A stretch of DNA of 43,670 nucleotides from Micavibrio sp. (GCA_002687495.1 NZAJ01000025.1:1-43670); one strand, 5' to 3'; shown: positions 17,601 through 25,536, counted from the first letter of the stretch. Program-made: numbers and translations. The notes: a model not told the origin generated them from the sequence alone.

Positions 17601-18107
17601 GAATATACAGGTACTTTAGCTTCTGTTTCTGATAAGCGCTTAAAGGATAATATCGCAGAGCTTGAAGCAGGCACAATGCTTGAGCGCCTCTCACAACTTA
17701 AAGGCTATAGCTACACCTTCAAAGATGATGAGACTAAACATGTCCATCTTGGTGTGATGGCGCAAGAGCTGGAAACACTCTTCCCAGAGCTTGTCAACAC
17801 CGCTGATGATGAGATGCACACCAAAACGGTGAACTATATTGGCCTTATCGCACCTCTTCTTGAAGCGACAAAAGAGCTCAAGGCAGAAAATGATGCCCTT
17901 AAGTCTGAGCTTGAGCAGGTTAAAACAGCGCAATCTCAAACCAACGATGTCGTTGCCAAGCTTGATGCGCAAGTTGATCTCTTGAGTAAAATCGCAAGTA
18001 CTGAGCACACAAACAAAGCCTCTATGCAGTCACTATTACTGCTACTTATGGGGCTGTTTGGTGGCGCAGCGCTTAGCTTTATGTTCCTAAAACGCCGCAA
18101 CGCGTAA
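11673..18107 (+). CDS. giant surface protein: pseudopilin-like N-terminus, tail-spike-like repeats, S74 chaperone domain
   Basis: 2144 residues. A basic start is followed by a membrane helix (36-58). Residues 127-178 carry DPWGNPYKY and SSGPDGSFDND, as in the globular domain of type II secretion pseudopilin GspG. Repeats follow: 25-residue units with VVTGTSDLQG (about 375-495) and two 85-residue copies with VGIGTTDPD and EGMIRYN. Later come a DUF1566-like segment (WFLPAVNELV, about 1305-1375), a DUF1554-like segment (STYSGNLGGLSGADAKCQ, about 1492-1650), a beta-sandwich repeat with LAASATC, and glycine/asparagine-rich turns (about 1806-1930). At Ser1986, SDKRLKDNI opens a peptidase S74 intramolecular chaperone, then comes a coiled coil and a C-terminal membrane helix (about 2117-2136). 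By analogy with endosialidases the chaperone should cut itself off just before Ser1986 after trimer folding. Ribosome binding site GGGGGA. Probably a surface fibre or adhesin. Confidence 0.8.
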   Translation: MIFSTRRETSKSLRSKDKHPRNNKKDTARRGERGNVFFTLFGAVAVVGVLGAGIMATMRGPLSTMVDVNRIEQAKSEMRVGLGILLQDAADIGDGDALTEPAEPQTCTSLSGNGGCVPFDSGAPKNDPWGNPYKYCGWNNGSDTSSSGNILEGGATATNIAVAMLSSGPDGSFDNDCEASTHGTDPYVPSQSDADGDDLIVSMTYSEAVSGSGGLWTAATTNDTSADVATIDRDIDLTGNTSTGFSAQLRLGASSMLLPTDSEVTTCSSANDLILRIDESGVDPVIQLCDGDNNTWLDAGGGLWTANGSDIYYNTGNVGINVLAPDDALDVDGTAQITGNTVIGGTLGVTGATTLSSTLGVTGATTLLSTLDAQGDISDSAGDLTIDDNLVVTGTSDLQGSVSDSGGVLTFADDIAVTGTSDLQGTVANSTGDVTIGDNIVVTGTSDLQGDISDSVGDLTIDDNLVVTGTSDLQGNVSNSSGDLILDDDVQITGTLDVTSTADFNGDVLVQSDDSIIPPTDCTDADEKLYWDTNGWNCHDIGDGGTGDGLDITSNELADLSDVNDSLSPSQDDCFVYDSGSWTTKACNELGLWEEDTNVIRIQNTGYYSAVDFVFGSATLADAGDATHDTRFFFDKSQAAFAAGTVTSTEWDAPGYASVALGQDVSVTADNSFAFGLGDATGVSPVVSGTNSFGVFMGDQSAVDLTATNTFGVIGGQILIDDDGTTGSQGCLRYNNTDSVLEYSDDCSTWVSFTNDISGLWTDLGDGRIYYGTDPTTEFVGIGTNDPQATLDVNGGIRLGTTSGSSPNFMAVNDLSDVTVSSVADGECLVYSAADTEWQNIDCSTAASDAGKWDDGVDANDIAYTSGFVGIGTTDPDISLAIVGTDAILIPVGTAAQQPSTPSEGMIRYNSDTDVFEGYVDDGTPAWEAINTGVGGKWADGDDLNDIAYTLGYVGIGTTDPDVSLVIVGTDAVLLPVGTAAQQPSTPSEGMIRYNSDTDVFEGYVDDGTPAWEAINTGVGGKWVDGSDVGEIYYDTDNVGIGTTDPEVALHVDGTLMIANGGELCTGTYAGAIRYYAGGLDYCDGTSWKSVSVSGSSVDLQITPTTDSTMNIDGSGCGTPPCYGTTVTFTVTNNGAVTTDPLSYTLEGDSVNFDVVGDTCTGVTLASAATCEFDIRPVSSVNDTYAATLTVPHHATPIATLSGTATNISCTPGSAASGGIVVQCDYAGTGKHLVINPKGCASTSEPSCSGSDTLQKYWASGSSFENIHINAEDGGDGDQNHANIIAYSANSSSYPAAQYCQDFVLNGETDWFLPAVNELVTAVSNVPTELDAVEYWTSHNNFNYRAYTVDGASAAVDAYNNKNTLKHVRCMRIVDEDIPTPVADGTPESFSFSSAIAASAGVATASPTSVTITGITNGTSISIGGDTGAEYRINSGSWTSAAGTVKWNDIIEVRVDSAAELAKAKATLTVGAVSADFNVITECASCTADKRVFVTSSTYSGNLGGLSGADAKCQASADAAGLGGTWMSILGGTGESAWAINRIDYNWDRLVNMNGDVIATSMSDLWDGSIANPINIDENGTTLSGAGVWAGSDQYGSQNESGTSRTCDGWTTTGNNSHYGYIGDTGSSWINKGIGGTGACNSGNAKALYCLEVTAGSVTLTSSPSSATAMDVTGPGSPATGAEQVFTITNTGSSGSGTLTYTLSNGTNFAVTTDTCSGNTLAASATCSMGITPQASANGTYIGTLTVEDGSNGLSVAIGMDGTATGFAGDAGADELNDLYDATTDYTTYYNFALGEDAGDAITTGTNNSFIGFNAGTALQTGDNNTSLGYMTLLNADGMSNSTAIGSAALANATSGSNNTAVGYNALNTNVSGSNNTALGAAALRDVTASNNVAIGFGALSSAGAAGQNIAIGVSAGDNLINGSGNIIIGYDIDAPAISSSNYLNIGDVIEGDLSSGFIGINNPAANVALDVVGSIEYTGTLASVSDKRLKDNIAELEAGTMLERLSQLKGYSYTFKDDETKHVHLGVMAQELETLFPELVNTADDEMHTKTVNYIGLIAPLLEATKELKAENDALKSELEQVKTAQSQTNDVVAKLDAQVDLLSKIASTEHTNKASMQSLLLLLMGLFGGAALSFMFLKRRNA
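12788..13165 (+). repeat. 25-residue (75-bp) tandem repeats in the surface-protein gene
   Basis: About five diverged copies of a unit ending in VVTGTSDLQG, with variable ISDSAGDLTIDDN-type middles, read in frame. Units differ at many third positions, so this is old protein-level repetition, as in fibre shafts, not a recent DNA expansion. Confidence 0.75.
14223..14732 (+). repeat. two 255-bp tandem copies in the surface-protein gene
   Basis: Segments 14223-14477 and 14478-14732 are near-identical, 85 codons each, beginning GGCAAATGGG and encoding IAYT..GFVGIGTTDPD, then GTAAQQPSTPSEGMIRYNSD and GYVDDGTPAWEAINTGVG. The third GGCAAATGGG at 14733 starts a diverged continuation. The close DNA match suggests a recent duplication and a possible site of copy-number change. 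Confidence 0.85.
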
Positions 18108-18129
18108 AAGATAAGGAGCTATAAGAGAT

Positions 18130-21100
18130 ATGAGACCACTAAGCTCATCACTGCACAAGATAGCAAAACGCACTACGCATATGGCCCTCATTATGAGCGC
18201 CTTATGCATTGGTAGCGGCTCTATATCTCCTCACAAAGCTCTCGCGCAAGATATAACGTCAGATCTCGCCGCGCATTGGGCATTGGATGAAACGAGCGGG
18301 GCAACCATAAAAGACACCAGTGGTAACAACAACAATGGAACATGGGATGATAATGACGACAATGATGTCACTGGCGAAACCACCACAGGAGTATATAGTA
18401 ATGCCTTAGACTTTAATGGGGCTGGTGATCATATAGATGCAGTTGAAATAACAGCAAACAAACAAACTATATCAGCTTGGGTTTACCCGCACACGACCAA
18501 CACGAACTCAATTTTTTCCAAAGGAGTTGATGTTGACAACGGACACATATCTCTAATCTTGCACTCTGGTAATCGTTTATACGCACGAGCCACACGCTCC
18601 AACGGTTCCATTTTCAACTGCTACGGCACAACGACAGTGCCCACTAATACATGGAGCATGGTCACTGCGACATTTGATACTACCACATCCACTATAAAAA
18701 CATATATTAATGGCACTCATGTTACGACATGTACATCCAGCCTCTTCACGACAAACACTAAAATCTGGTATTTGGGCTACCATCCGCAAGGATCATATAC
18801 ATACTATTTCAATGGCTTAATAGACGATGTACTTATTTACAACAGAATTTTGAGTGACGACGATATTGCAGCTTTATATCTTGGATCGCCTACTCAATAT
18901 CAATGCTCTGCACCAGGTGGAATAGAAGGTGAACTGCGCTATAATGGTGATAGTCGGGTTTTACAATATTGTGACGGCACCACTTGGCAAGCCACAGGTA
19001 TAGAGACAGAAGATGTAACTGAAAACCTTATCAGCCGTTGGAGACTGAATGAAACCAGCGGCACAACAGCAACTGATAGTGTGAGCGGGCATAATGGCAC
19101 ATTAAGCGGCTCAATGGATGCCGCAAGCGATACTGAGGCCGGTGTAGACAGCACTGCGCTTAGTTTTAATGGTAGCAATGATTATATCTTACTGCCCACC
19201 ACAACCGATTTTAATATCCCTTCTGGTGGAGGTTTTACAGCTTCAGCATGGGTAAAAACAACAGACTCCTATGGTCCAATAATAGCCCTACGCAGCACTC
19301 TATCAAGCGACGCTATCGCAGGCTTATATATAGGCTATAATGGCGTTAACAACAATGCAGGCCATGTATCTCCACTCATGAGATATAATAGTAATAGCGG
19401 TCGTAAAGAGTTTGGAGCTACAGCCGCTATAAATGATGGCAATTGGCACCATGTCGCAATGGTCATTGATCAGGATAATGATCTTTTTATCACTTATATA
19501 GATGGAACTCCTTATAATATCGCGCAGACAATTAACGGGGCGTTGGATTTTCAAGATCACATTAGCATAGGAGCTGAGCTTGAATGGATTACAGCAAACG
19601 ACAGTGGTGCTAATACTGATAAAAGATTTTTAGAAGGCACTATTGATGATGTACGGATATACCAACGCGCCTTAACAGCTTCAGAAATATCAACGCTATA
19701 CAGCATTGCCCCAGGCTGCTCGGAGATAACAACTGATAACCTCGTCGCACAATGGAAACTTGATGAAACGACAGGCACAACAGCAACAGACTCTGTCGGC
19801 TCTAATGATGGTACATATAATGGCTTTGATGCGACGAGCACAGTCGCTGGTATTGACGGAACTGCACAAAATTTTGATGGAACCGATGATTACATTGAAA
19901 TACCAGATAGCGCCGACTTTACATTTACTGGCGACTTCGCCCTCAGCGCATGGATAAAGCACTCAGGCGCTGCTGAAGCGAATGTAGATGACGGGTGGCG
20001 TATTATTTCTCAACAAGAATCAGGCAATCACTTTGTATTTCGAATAAATGACAGCTCTGGTGGTACAAATGGTACAGTCCATTTTAGTATATATAACGGA
20101 TCGCATAACTACGTCAATTCAACAACTAATGTAAAAGATGGTCAATGGCATCACCTCGTTGCTGTCAGAGAAGGCTCTGATATCCATATTTATGTTGATG
20201 GCGTTCTGGATAATACAGCCAATAGCGTATTCACAAGCACTATTGATATTACAGCTAATAATGTTCTTATAGGAAATAAACGGGCTGCCAGCAGCAATAG
20301 AGAAAACTTCTCTGGTGCCATAGACGATGTTCGTGTTTATCACAAAGCACTAACGGGTGATGAAATCAGTGATATGTATAACATTATGAGCGGTAACTGC
20401 GTTGCAGGCTCAAGAGCATGTACATCACCTCTGGGGGTTGAAGGCTCCATGATTTTCAACACAGACGATAATGTCATGCAATATTGCAATGGTGCTGACT
20501 GGATTGCGATTGGCTCTGCTAATGATGGTGGCGTAGCCTGTACAAACCCCGCAGGCCTGCCAGGCGAAATGCTTTATGAGCAAAATTACAGAACACCTAT
20601 CTATTGTGAAGGTGATGAATGGATAGCCTTTGGAAAAGATCAAAATACTCTACCGCTTGATGGGCTTGTTGCTTGGTACAACATGAATGAAACAAGTGGT
20701 ACAAACATTGCAGACACCTCAGGTAATGCTAATGATGCTAGCCTTGTTGATCCCGTATCTGGTGTTATTGACATTGAGAGCACAACAGGCGTGAGTAAAT
20801 ACGCCATGACCTTTGCCAGTGGCGTAAATGATTACATCCAAATGCCAAACTCTGCTGATTTCAATATCCCGTCAAATGGAGGGCTTTCGATCTCTGCTTG
20901 GGTAAAAACAACAGATTCTTTTGGCCCCATTGTAGCACTTCGAAGCAACCTATCCAGCGACGCTATTGCCGGTCTATATGTAGGCTATAACGGTGTATAC
21001 AGTACTGCTGGTCATATAGTCCCACTTATGCGCTATAATGGAAATAGTGGACGCAAAGAATTTAGCACAACTGCGGCTGTAAATGATGGCAATTGGCACC

Positions 21101-21369
21101 ATGTCGCAATGGTTGTAGATCAGGCAAACAATCTCTTTATTACATATATTGATGGCGTAGCTTATAATATTACGCAAAATACAAATGGAGCCTTTAACTT
21201 CCAAGATCTTCTCGCTATAGGGGCAGAGCTTGAATGGATCACAGCAAATGACAGTGGCGCAAATAATGATAGACGCTTCCTTGATGGCGCTATTGATAAC
21301 GTAATGATCTATAACCGCGTTCTCACAAGTGCTGAAATCACGACAATCTATAACGCACATGCCCCTTAA
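18130..21369 (+). CDS. exported protein with four LamG/concanavalin-like lectin domains
   Basis: 1079 residues with a long signal peptide (hydrophobic MALIMSALCIGSGS, likely cleavage after KALAQ, near residue 40). Four LamG-type jelly-roll domains follow, each opening with a W.LDETSG or W.LNETSG strand and closing with a GLIDDVLIYNR.L..DEI..LY-type strand. Between them are short cassettes of the form CxxPxGxxGxxxYNxxxxxxxYCdGxxWxxxG; similar cassettes occur in the upstream giant protein. Domains 2 and 4 are highly alike (SDAIAGLYIGYNGV, SGRKEF, NDGNWHHVAMV), a recent internal duplication. It lies 22 bases after the giant gene with AAGGAG before the start, so both form one operon. Probably binds polysaccharide or a partner on the surface; no catalytic domain seen. 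Confidence 0.82.
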   Translation: MRPLSSSLHKIAKRTTHMALIMSALCIGSGSISPHKALAQDITSDLAAHWALDETSGATIKDTSGNNNNGTWDDNDDNDVTGETTTGVYSNALDFNGAGDHIDAVEITANKQTISAWVYPHTTNTNSIFSKGVDVDNGHISLILHSGNRLYARATRSNGSIFNCYGTTTVPTNTWSMVTATFDTTTSTIKTYINGTHVTTCTSSLFTTNTKIWYLGYHPQGSYTYYFNGLIDDVLIYNRILSDDDIAALYLGSPTQYQCSAPGGIEGELRYNGDSRVLQYCDGTTWQATGIETEDVTENLISRWRLNETSGTTATDSVSGHNGTLSGSMDAASDTEAGVDSTALSFNGSNDYILLPTTTDFNIPSGGGFTASAWVKTTDSYGPIIALRSTLSSDAIAGLYIGYNGVNNNAGHVSPLMRYNSNSGRKEFGATAAINDGNWHHVAMVIDQDNDLFITYIDGTPYNIAQTINGALDFQDHISIGAELEWITANDSGANTDKRFLEGTIDDVRIYQRALTASEISTLYSIAPGCSEITTDNLVAQWKLDETTGTTATDSVGSNDGTYNGFDATSTVAGIDGTAQNFDGTDDYIEIPDSADFTFTGDFALSAWIKHSGAAEANVDDGWRIISQQESGNHFVFRINDSSGGTNGTVHFSIYNGSHNYVNSTTNVKDGQWHHLVAVREGSDIHIYVDGVLDNTANSVFTSTIDITANNVLIGNKRAASSNRENFSGAIDDVRVYHKALTGDEISDMYNIMSGNCVAGSRACTSPLGVEGSMIFNTDDNVMQYCNGADWIAIGSANDGGVACTNPAGLPGEMLYEQNYRTPIYCEGDEWIAFGKDQNTLPLDGLVAWYNMNETSGTNIADTSGNANDASLVDPVSGVIDIESTTGVSKYAMTFASGVNDYIQMPNSADFNIPSNGGLSISAWVKTTDSFGPIVALRSNLSSDAIAGLYVGYNGVYSTAGHIVPLMRYNGNSGRKEFSTTAAVNDGNWHHVAMVVDQANNLFITYIDGVAYNITQNTNGAFNFQDLLAIGAELEWITANDSGANNDRRFLDGAIDNVMIYNRVLTSAEITTIYNAHAP

Positions 21370-21460
21370 AGGCTTGTATAGTTAAAGCAGAATTTAAATT
21401 CGCTTGCCAATACGCCCGCCTATTTGATAACTAAAGTTAAGGCTTAGCAAAAGCTTTCAA

Positions 21461-21536
21461 GCGCCCGTAGCTCAGTGGATAGAGCACTGGTTTCCGGAGC
21501 CAGGTGTCGCAGGTTCGATTCCTGCCGGGCGCGCCA
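21461..21536 (+). tRNA. tRNA-Arg (CCG)
   Basis: 76-base cloverleaf with encoded CCA. The acceptor GCGCCCG pairs fully with CGGGCGC, the discriminator is G, the anticodon stem CTGGT/GCCAG encloses TTCCGGA with anticodon CCG, and the T loop is TTCGATT. The gene is intact and no integration-type duplication of its 3' end was noticed downstream. Confidence 0.95.
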
Positions 21537-21680
21537 CTCACCAAATCCCTTCCCAAACAAAAACCTAAGCGCATACACACAATTCCTTAAAGCCAAAACG
21601 TCATATCTATGCTATGCTTAGCTTTAATCTGATTATTCAGACACCCCTCGCCTATATATTTAAACACAGGATTCAACAAC

Positions 21681-23372
21681 GTGCTGGACAGCATTACCAC
21701 ACTCATACATTCATCCAGCTTTTATGAATTCGCAGTTCTGCTCACACTCGCTTGTATTGGCGGGCTTATCTCTACGCTTATACGTCAGCCATTAATCATT
21801 GCCTTTATCGTTATCGGCGTGATTGCTGGCCCTTCGGCACTCAATATCACCACTTCTAGCGAAGAAATAACCCTTCTCGCCAAGCTCGGTATTGCAATTC
21901 TGCTTTTCATTGTTGGGCTAAAGCTTGACTTAAAACTTGTCAAAAATCTTGGCGTAACCGCCGCTATCATCGCCATTGGTCAAATGAGCTTAACAATAAT
22001 TGGCGCACTAGGCGTTTCTATGGCGCTGGGCTTTGATCCTAAAAGCAGCCTCTTAATTGGTATAGCCCTTTCATTTTCAAGCACCATTATCATTGTTAAA
22101 ATCCTCTCTGATAAAAGAGAGATTGATTCAATGCATGGCCGCATTGCCTTGGGTGTTTTAATTATCCAAGATCTCGCCGTTGTGATTTCAATGATTATTC
22201 TCGCCACAATGAGCAACCCAGCCTCTAATGCACAATCAGAAGCCAGCCTCATAAACGCACTGATCGAGGTCATCCTCTATAGTATCGGGCTTCTCATCAT
22301 CATCGGGCTCTTCATGCGATTTGCAGCCCTACACACCATAACTTACGTCGCCCGCCACAAAGAGCTACTCCTTGTCTTCTCAATCGCTTGGGCGATCCTA
22401 CTCGCCGCTGTATGCGACATGATGGGTCTAAGTAAAGAGCTTGGCGGCCTTCTTGCAGGTATTTCCCTAGCCTCAACACCATTCAGAGAAGCTATTATCT
22501 CACGCCTAGCCTCTTTGCGAGACTTCCTCCTCTTGTTCTTTTTTATTGCCCTAGGGCTACAGCTTGATCTCGAAGCCATAGAAGGCATGCTCATGCCTGC
22601 CATAGTGCTATCTATATTCGTACTCTTATTCAAACCTATAAGCATTATGATTTTCTCTGCACTCTTGGGCTACAGAAAAAGAACAGGCTTCCTAGCAGGC
22701 TTAGCGCTTGGTCAGATCAGTGAATTTTCCCTGATCTTTATCACCATGACATATAGCCTCGGCTTTATTGAACAGCAAACATTCGGCCTCGTCACAATGG
22801 TTGCCCTCATAAGCATTACGATCTCAACCTATATGCTTTCACAATCCCAATGGATTTACAGTATCTTCGAGCCCGTACTAGGTATATTCGAACGTAAAAT
22901 AAAACACCGTGAAGAAGAATATGACAGTACCAACACAAGACGCAGCTATGACGTTATTATCTTCGGACTAGGCAGATACGGCCAAGCTATGGCAGAAGGC
23001 TTTGAGAAGGCTGGAAAATCGGTTTTAGCGGTAGATTTTAATCCGGAGGAGATCAAAAACTGGAAGAAAAAAGGTGGTAAAGCTGTCTTTGGCGATGCTA
23101 GCGACCCAGAATTCTTCCATAATCTCCCACTCAAAAAAGCCAGCTGGGTTATCTCGGCCCTACCAAGACATGGTCTAGATTTTCTTCATGAAGATCCACG
23201 TCTAGTGATCTTGCACGCTTTAAAAGATAATCAATATGAAGGCCGTATTGCTATCGCCTGCCACCATAAAGAAAGCGCTGAATATTTTGCAAAGCGCGGC
23301 ATAGACTTGATCTTCCTGCCGTATCATGACGCAGCAGAACGTGCCGTTAACCTAACACTCGAATGTAGTTAA
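21681..23372 (+). CDS. KefB/KefC-like cation:proton antiporter with RCK domain
   Basis: Inner-membrane CPA2-family monovalent cation/proton antiporter. About the first 400 of 563 residues form a run of hydrophobic helices (for example LLTLACIGGLISTLIRQPLIIAFIVIG, broken by short polar loops) with the family's GLSKELGGLLAGISLA region. A cytoplasmic RCK/TrkA-N domain follows, opening DVIIFGLGRYGQAMAEGFEK, a nucleotide-binding Rossmann motif. No ancillary KefF/KefG-type oxidoreductase gene is adjacent, and a glutathione-gated loop cannot be identified. The start is GTG at 21681, with AGGA 9 bases upstream; no in-frame ATG would give a complete first helix. It converges on the ABC ATPase with a 10-base gap. 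Confidence 0.87.
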   Translation: MLDSITTLIHSSSFYEFAVLLTLACIGGLISTLIRQPLIIAFIVIGVIAGPSALNITTSSEEITLLAKLGIAILLFIVGLKLDLKLVKNLGVTAAIIAIGQMSLTIIGALGVSMALGFDPKSSLLIGIALSFSSTIIIVKILSDKREIDSMHGRIALGVLIIQDLAVVISMIILATMSNPASNAQSEASLINALIEVILYSIGLLIIIGLFMRFAALHTITYVARHKELLLVFSIAWAILLAAVCDMMGLSKELGGLLAGISLASTPFREAIISRLASLRDFLLLFFFIALGLQLDLEAIEGMLMPAIVLSIFVLLFKPISIMIFSALLGYRKRTGFLAGLALGQISEFSLIFITMTYSLGFIEQQTFGLVTMVALISITISTYMLSQSQWIYSIFEPVLGIFERKIKHREEEYDSTNTRRSYDVIIFGLGRYGQAMAEGFEKAGKSVLAVDFNPEEIKNWKKKGGKAVFGDASDPEFFHNLPLKKASWVISALPRHGLDFLHEDPRLVILHALKDNQYEGRIAIACHHKESAEYFAKRGIDLIFLPYHDAAERAVNLTLECS

Positions 23373-23382
23373 GAGTTAAATT

Positions 23383-24336
23383 CTATGCGGCTTTATCACT
23401 CACTTCAGAAGAGGTGAGCTGTAAGAAAACATCCTCCAAATCGCTCTTATCCGTAGTGATATCAAGAAGCTCAAACCCAGCATCATGAATAGCCGAAATC
23501 ATTTGCTCAACCGGCGTTTCCTCAGGCGTATAGCGGAATAACAAACTACGCTGCCCAACTTTACGTACATCAAAAGCACTCAAGGACTCTGGCACAGCGT
23601 CCAAATGATCAACATTCAAACGGAAACGAATTTCTTTATTATTCACGCGCGATAACAAGCTCTCAGTATCTTCACATGTCACAACTGCGCCCTTATTAAT
23701 AATCGCAATCTTATCACAGAGCTCTTCCGCCTCTTCGAGATAATGGGTCGTCAACAAGATCGTAACTCCCTGCTCATTCAACGCACGTACATTATCCCAT
23801 AAATGACGTCTTAGTTCGATATCAACGCCGGCTGTAGGCTCATCTAAAACAAGAATAGGCGGATTATGCACCATAGCTTTTGCCATCAATAAACGACGCT
23901 TCATCCCGCCTGACAGTGAACGCGCATAGGAATTAGCCTTATCTTCAAGCCCCATCATCTTTAGGATTTCCATCGTACGACGCTCATTCTTTGGCACACC
24001 GTAAAGTCCCGCCATAAGCTCCATCGCTTGAGCCGGAGAAAAGAACGCGTCATAATTAAGCTCCTGTGGGACAATTCCAATAGAAGCTTTAGCCTGCCTA
24101 ACATGCGTATCTATATCATAATCCCAGATTTTAACACTGCCTGAGCTTTTCATGACCAACCCGGCCATAATGTTAATAATCGTAGATTTACCCGCTCCAT
24201 TAGGCCCTAAAAGCCCAAAAATAGAGCCTTTTTTTATTTCTAAATCCACGCCATGCAGTGCCACCTTCTCAGGTGAACGCCCAGAGGCTTTATAAACTTT
24301 TTTAAGATCTTTTATTTCAATAGCTAAATCAGACAT
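23383..24336 (-). CDS. ABC-2-type transporter ATP-binding protein (YadG/DrrA-like)
   Basis: 317-residue ATPase subunit of a probable exporter. It shows Walker A GPNGAGKST (44-52), the Q-loop region IVPQELNYD, signature SLSGGMKRRLLMAKA, Walker B ILVLDEPTAGVD, and the switch histidine in LLTTHYLEEAEEL. The C-terminal extension ending DLEDVFLQLT is typical of DrrA/YadG types. The frame continues upstream to 24378, but Met 24336 (MSDLAIEIKDL) starts where family members do. No permease gene is next to it: downstream is the convergent antiporter, upstream a hydrolase. The partner must be encoded elsewhere. Confidence 0.88.
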   Translation of the reverse strand: MSDLAIEIKDLKKVYKASGRSPEKVALHGVDLEIKKGSIFGLLGPNGAGKSTIINIMAGLVMKSSGSVKIWDYDIDTHVRQAKASIGIVPQELNYDAFFSPAQAMELMAGLYGVPKNERRTMEILKMMGLEDKANSYARSLSGGMKRRLLMAKAMVHNPPILVLDEPTAGVDIELRRHLWDNVRALNEQGVTILLTTHYLEEAEELCDKIAIINKGAVVTCEDTESLLSRVNNKEIRFRLNVDHLDAVPESLSAFDVRKVGQRSLLFRYTPEETPVEQMISAIHDAGFELLDITTDKSDLEDVFLQLTSSEVSDKAA

Positions 24337-24447
24337 AGAGCTAGATGTAGCGCATCTAAATCCGAAGTCAAAGAGCAAAATTTGACTTATTTCCTAAAAC
24401 TAAATATGGTCAAGAAATATGCAAATAAGACACTACGGAAAAAGAAT

Positions 24448-24612
24448 ATGACAGCTGAAAGAAATCGCAATAGACGGCGCGCTATGCAAAATAAAAAATT
24501 AACAACAAAAATCAAATACCGCAAGGCTGCATTTTTTGAAGCAGAGCGCACACAACAGCACAACAACGCTAACGTCCAAAACGCAGAATCGCCTACACTT
24601 GAGCAAAAATAA
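24448..24612 (+). CDS. possible small basic protein, uncertain
   Basis: 54 codons from Met 24448 (longer forms start at 24406 or 24382), beginning MTAERNRNRRRAMQNKKL; very Arg/Lys/Asn-rich, ending in a Gln/Asn/Glu-rich tail. It fills the gap between the ABC gene and the hydrolase, on the opposite strand to both. A weak GGAAAAAG precedes the start. The opposite frame is also open but reads as an implausible cysteine/phenylalanine-rich stretch. No family recognised; it may be a chance ORF. Confidence 0.3.
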   Translation: MTAERNRNRRRAMQNKKLTTKIKYRKAAFFEAERTQQHNNANVQNAESPTLEQK

Positions 24613-24622
24613 AAATATTGTT

Positions 24623-25531
24623 TTAAGCGCGTTTTAAGGCCTGTAGCCAAGACATTGCGTCTTGATCATCTTTCAGATAAGCCGCCCAAAACTTCTCAAC
24701 GGCTTCTAAAATCTCCGCCTCATGCTGCTCGCGTAGCGGATTTTCACCCAGTTTACCGCGCGTGCCATTATAAATCATATGGTCACCGCCCTGCAAAACC
24801 TGCACATATTGCTCAAGATTGTGTGCATATTCGCTTACAATCAATCGCTGCTCATAGCCATGAGATTCAAGCGGTGAGTCATCCTCTGTACCTGTCATAT
24901 GCAGTAAAGGAATATCGACCGGCACATATATATCCTCTGGCGGAGCATCTGTTAAGTGCGCAATCGGCACAGGACTATATAAGATACCAGCTTTAAAACG
25001 CGGATCATTAAAACTATGCAACGTGCCATGCTCATCAGGGAATTTCATTCCGGCTATAGCCTGTGTCGTCATCGCTCCAAAAGAGTGCCCAGACATACCC
25101 AAACGTTCAAAATCCATCACCAAACCGACTTCAGGGTTTGCATTAGACCACTCATCATCCATCATTTGATCAAGCACAAATGGTACATCTAAAAATCGAT
25201 TTATCGTCGTATGACGAGAGATTTTAACCTGTCTCAATATATCCCATGGATGCCCAGACTTACCTTCCCACAAGCTACTATCTGTGCCATAATGTGTAAT
25301 ATGCACAAGCACATAGCCAAGACCAGCCAATTTCCTAGATATAAAGCTAGCCCCATCTTTATTGCCACCAAACCCATGACTCCAAAAGATAACGGGCACC
25401 TTATCTAAGCCATGATCGACTGGATAGTATATTTTATAAGGAACTTTACGCTCTGAGCCATCGTCATTATGCCGGCTTGGATCAGTAAACTCACCACGCT
25501 TCATTAAGACTTTATAGACGGTTTCGCTCAT
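24623..25531 (-). CDS. alpha/beta hydrolase, dienelactone-hydrolase / PAF-acetylhydrolase-like
   Basis: 302-residue serine hydrolase of the alpha/beta fold. An oxyanion-hole strand VPVIFWSHGFGGNKDGASF is followed by the nucleophile elbow GMSGHSFGAMT. A late aspartate (in TGTEDDSP) and histidine (in GGDHMIYNG) are plausible triad partners. It lacks a signal peptide. The substrate is unknown; such proteins act on ester or acyl bonds. The gene is 5 bases downstream of sspB on the same strand, so it is probably co-transcribed, though a functional link is not evident. Confidence 0.75.
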   Translation of the reverse strand: MSETVYKVLMKRGEFTDPSRHNDDGSERKVPYKIYYPVDHGLDKVPVIFWSHGFGGNKDGASFISRKLAGLGYVLVHITHYGTDSSLWEGKSGHPWDILRQVKISRHTTINRFLDVPFVLDQMMDDEWSNANPEVGLVMDFERLGMSGHSFGAMTTQAIAGMKFPDEHGTLHSFNDPRFKAGILYSPVPIAHLTDAPPEDIYVPVDIPLLHMTGTEDDSPLESHGYEQRLIVSEYAHNLEQYVQVLQGGDHMIYNGTRGKLGENPLREQHEAEILEAVEKFWAAYLKDDQDAMSWLQALKRA

Positions 25532-25536
25532 AGCAG

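Noticed and set aside
11673-21369. Prophage remnant suggested by the tail-spike and S74 domain
   Set aside because: No terminase, capsid, tail, lysis or integrase genes are nearby, the neighbours are chromosomal, and the protein has pseudopilin and membrane anchors.
21461-21536. tRNA-Arg as an integration site for a mobile island
   Set aside because: No repeated 3' tRNA segment or integrase was found in the window.
24387-24650. 87-codon hydrophobic ORF on the minus strand
   Set aside because: Its cysteine/phenylalanine-rich composition is the antisense of a Lys/Arg-rich or A-rich stretch, and it overlaps the hydrolase end.
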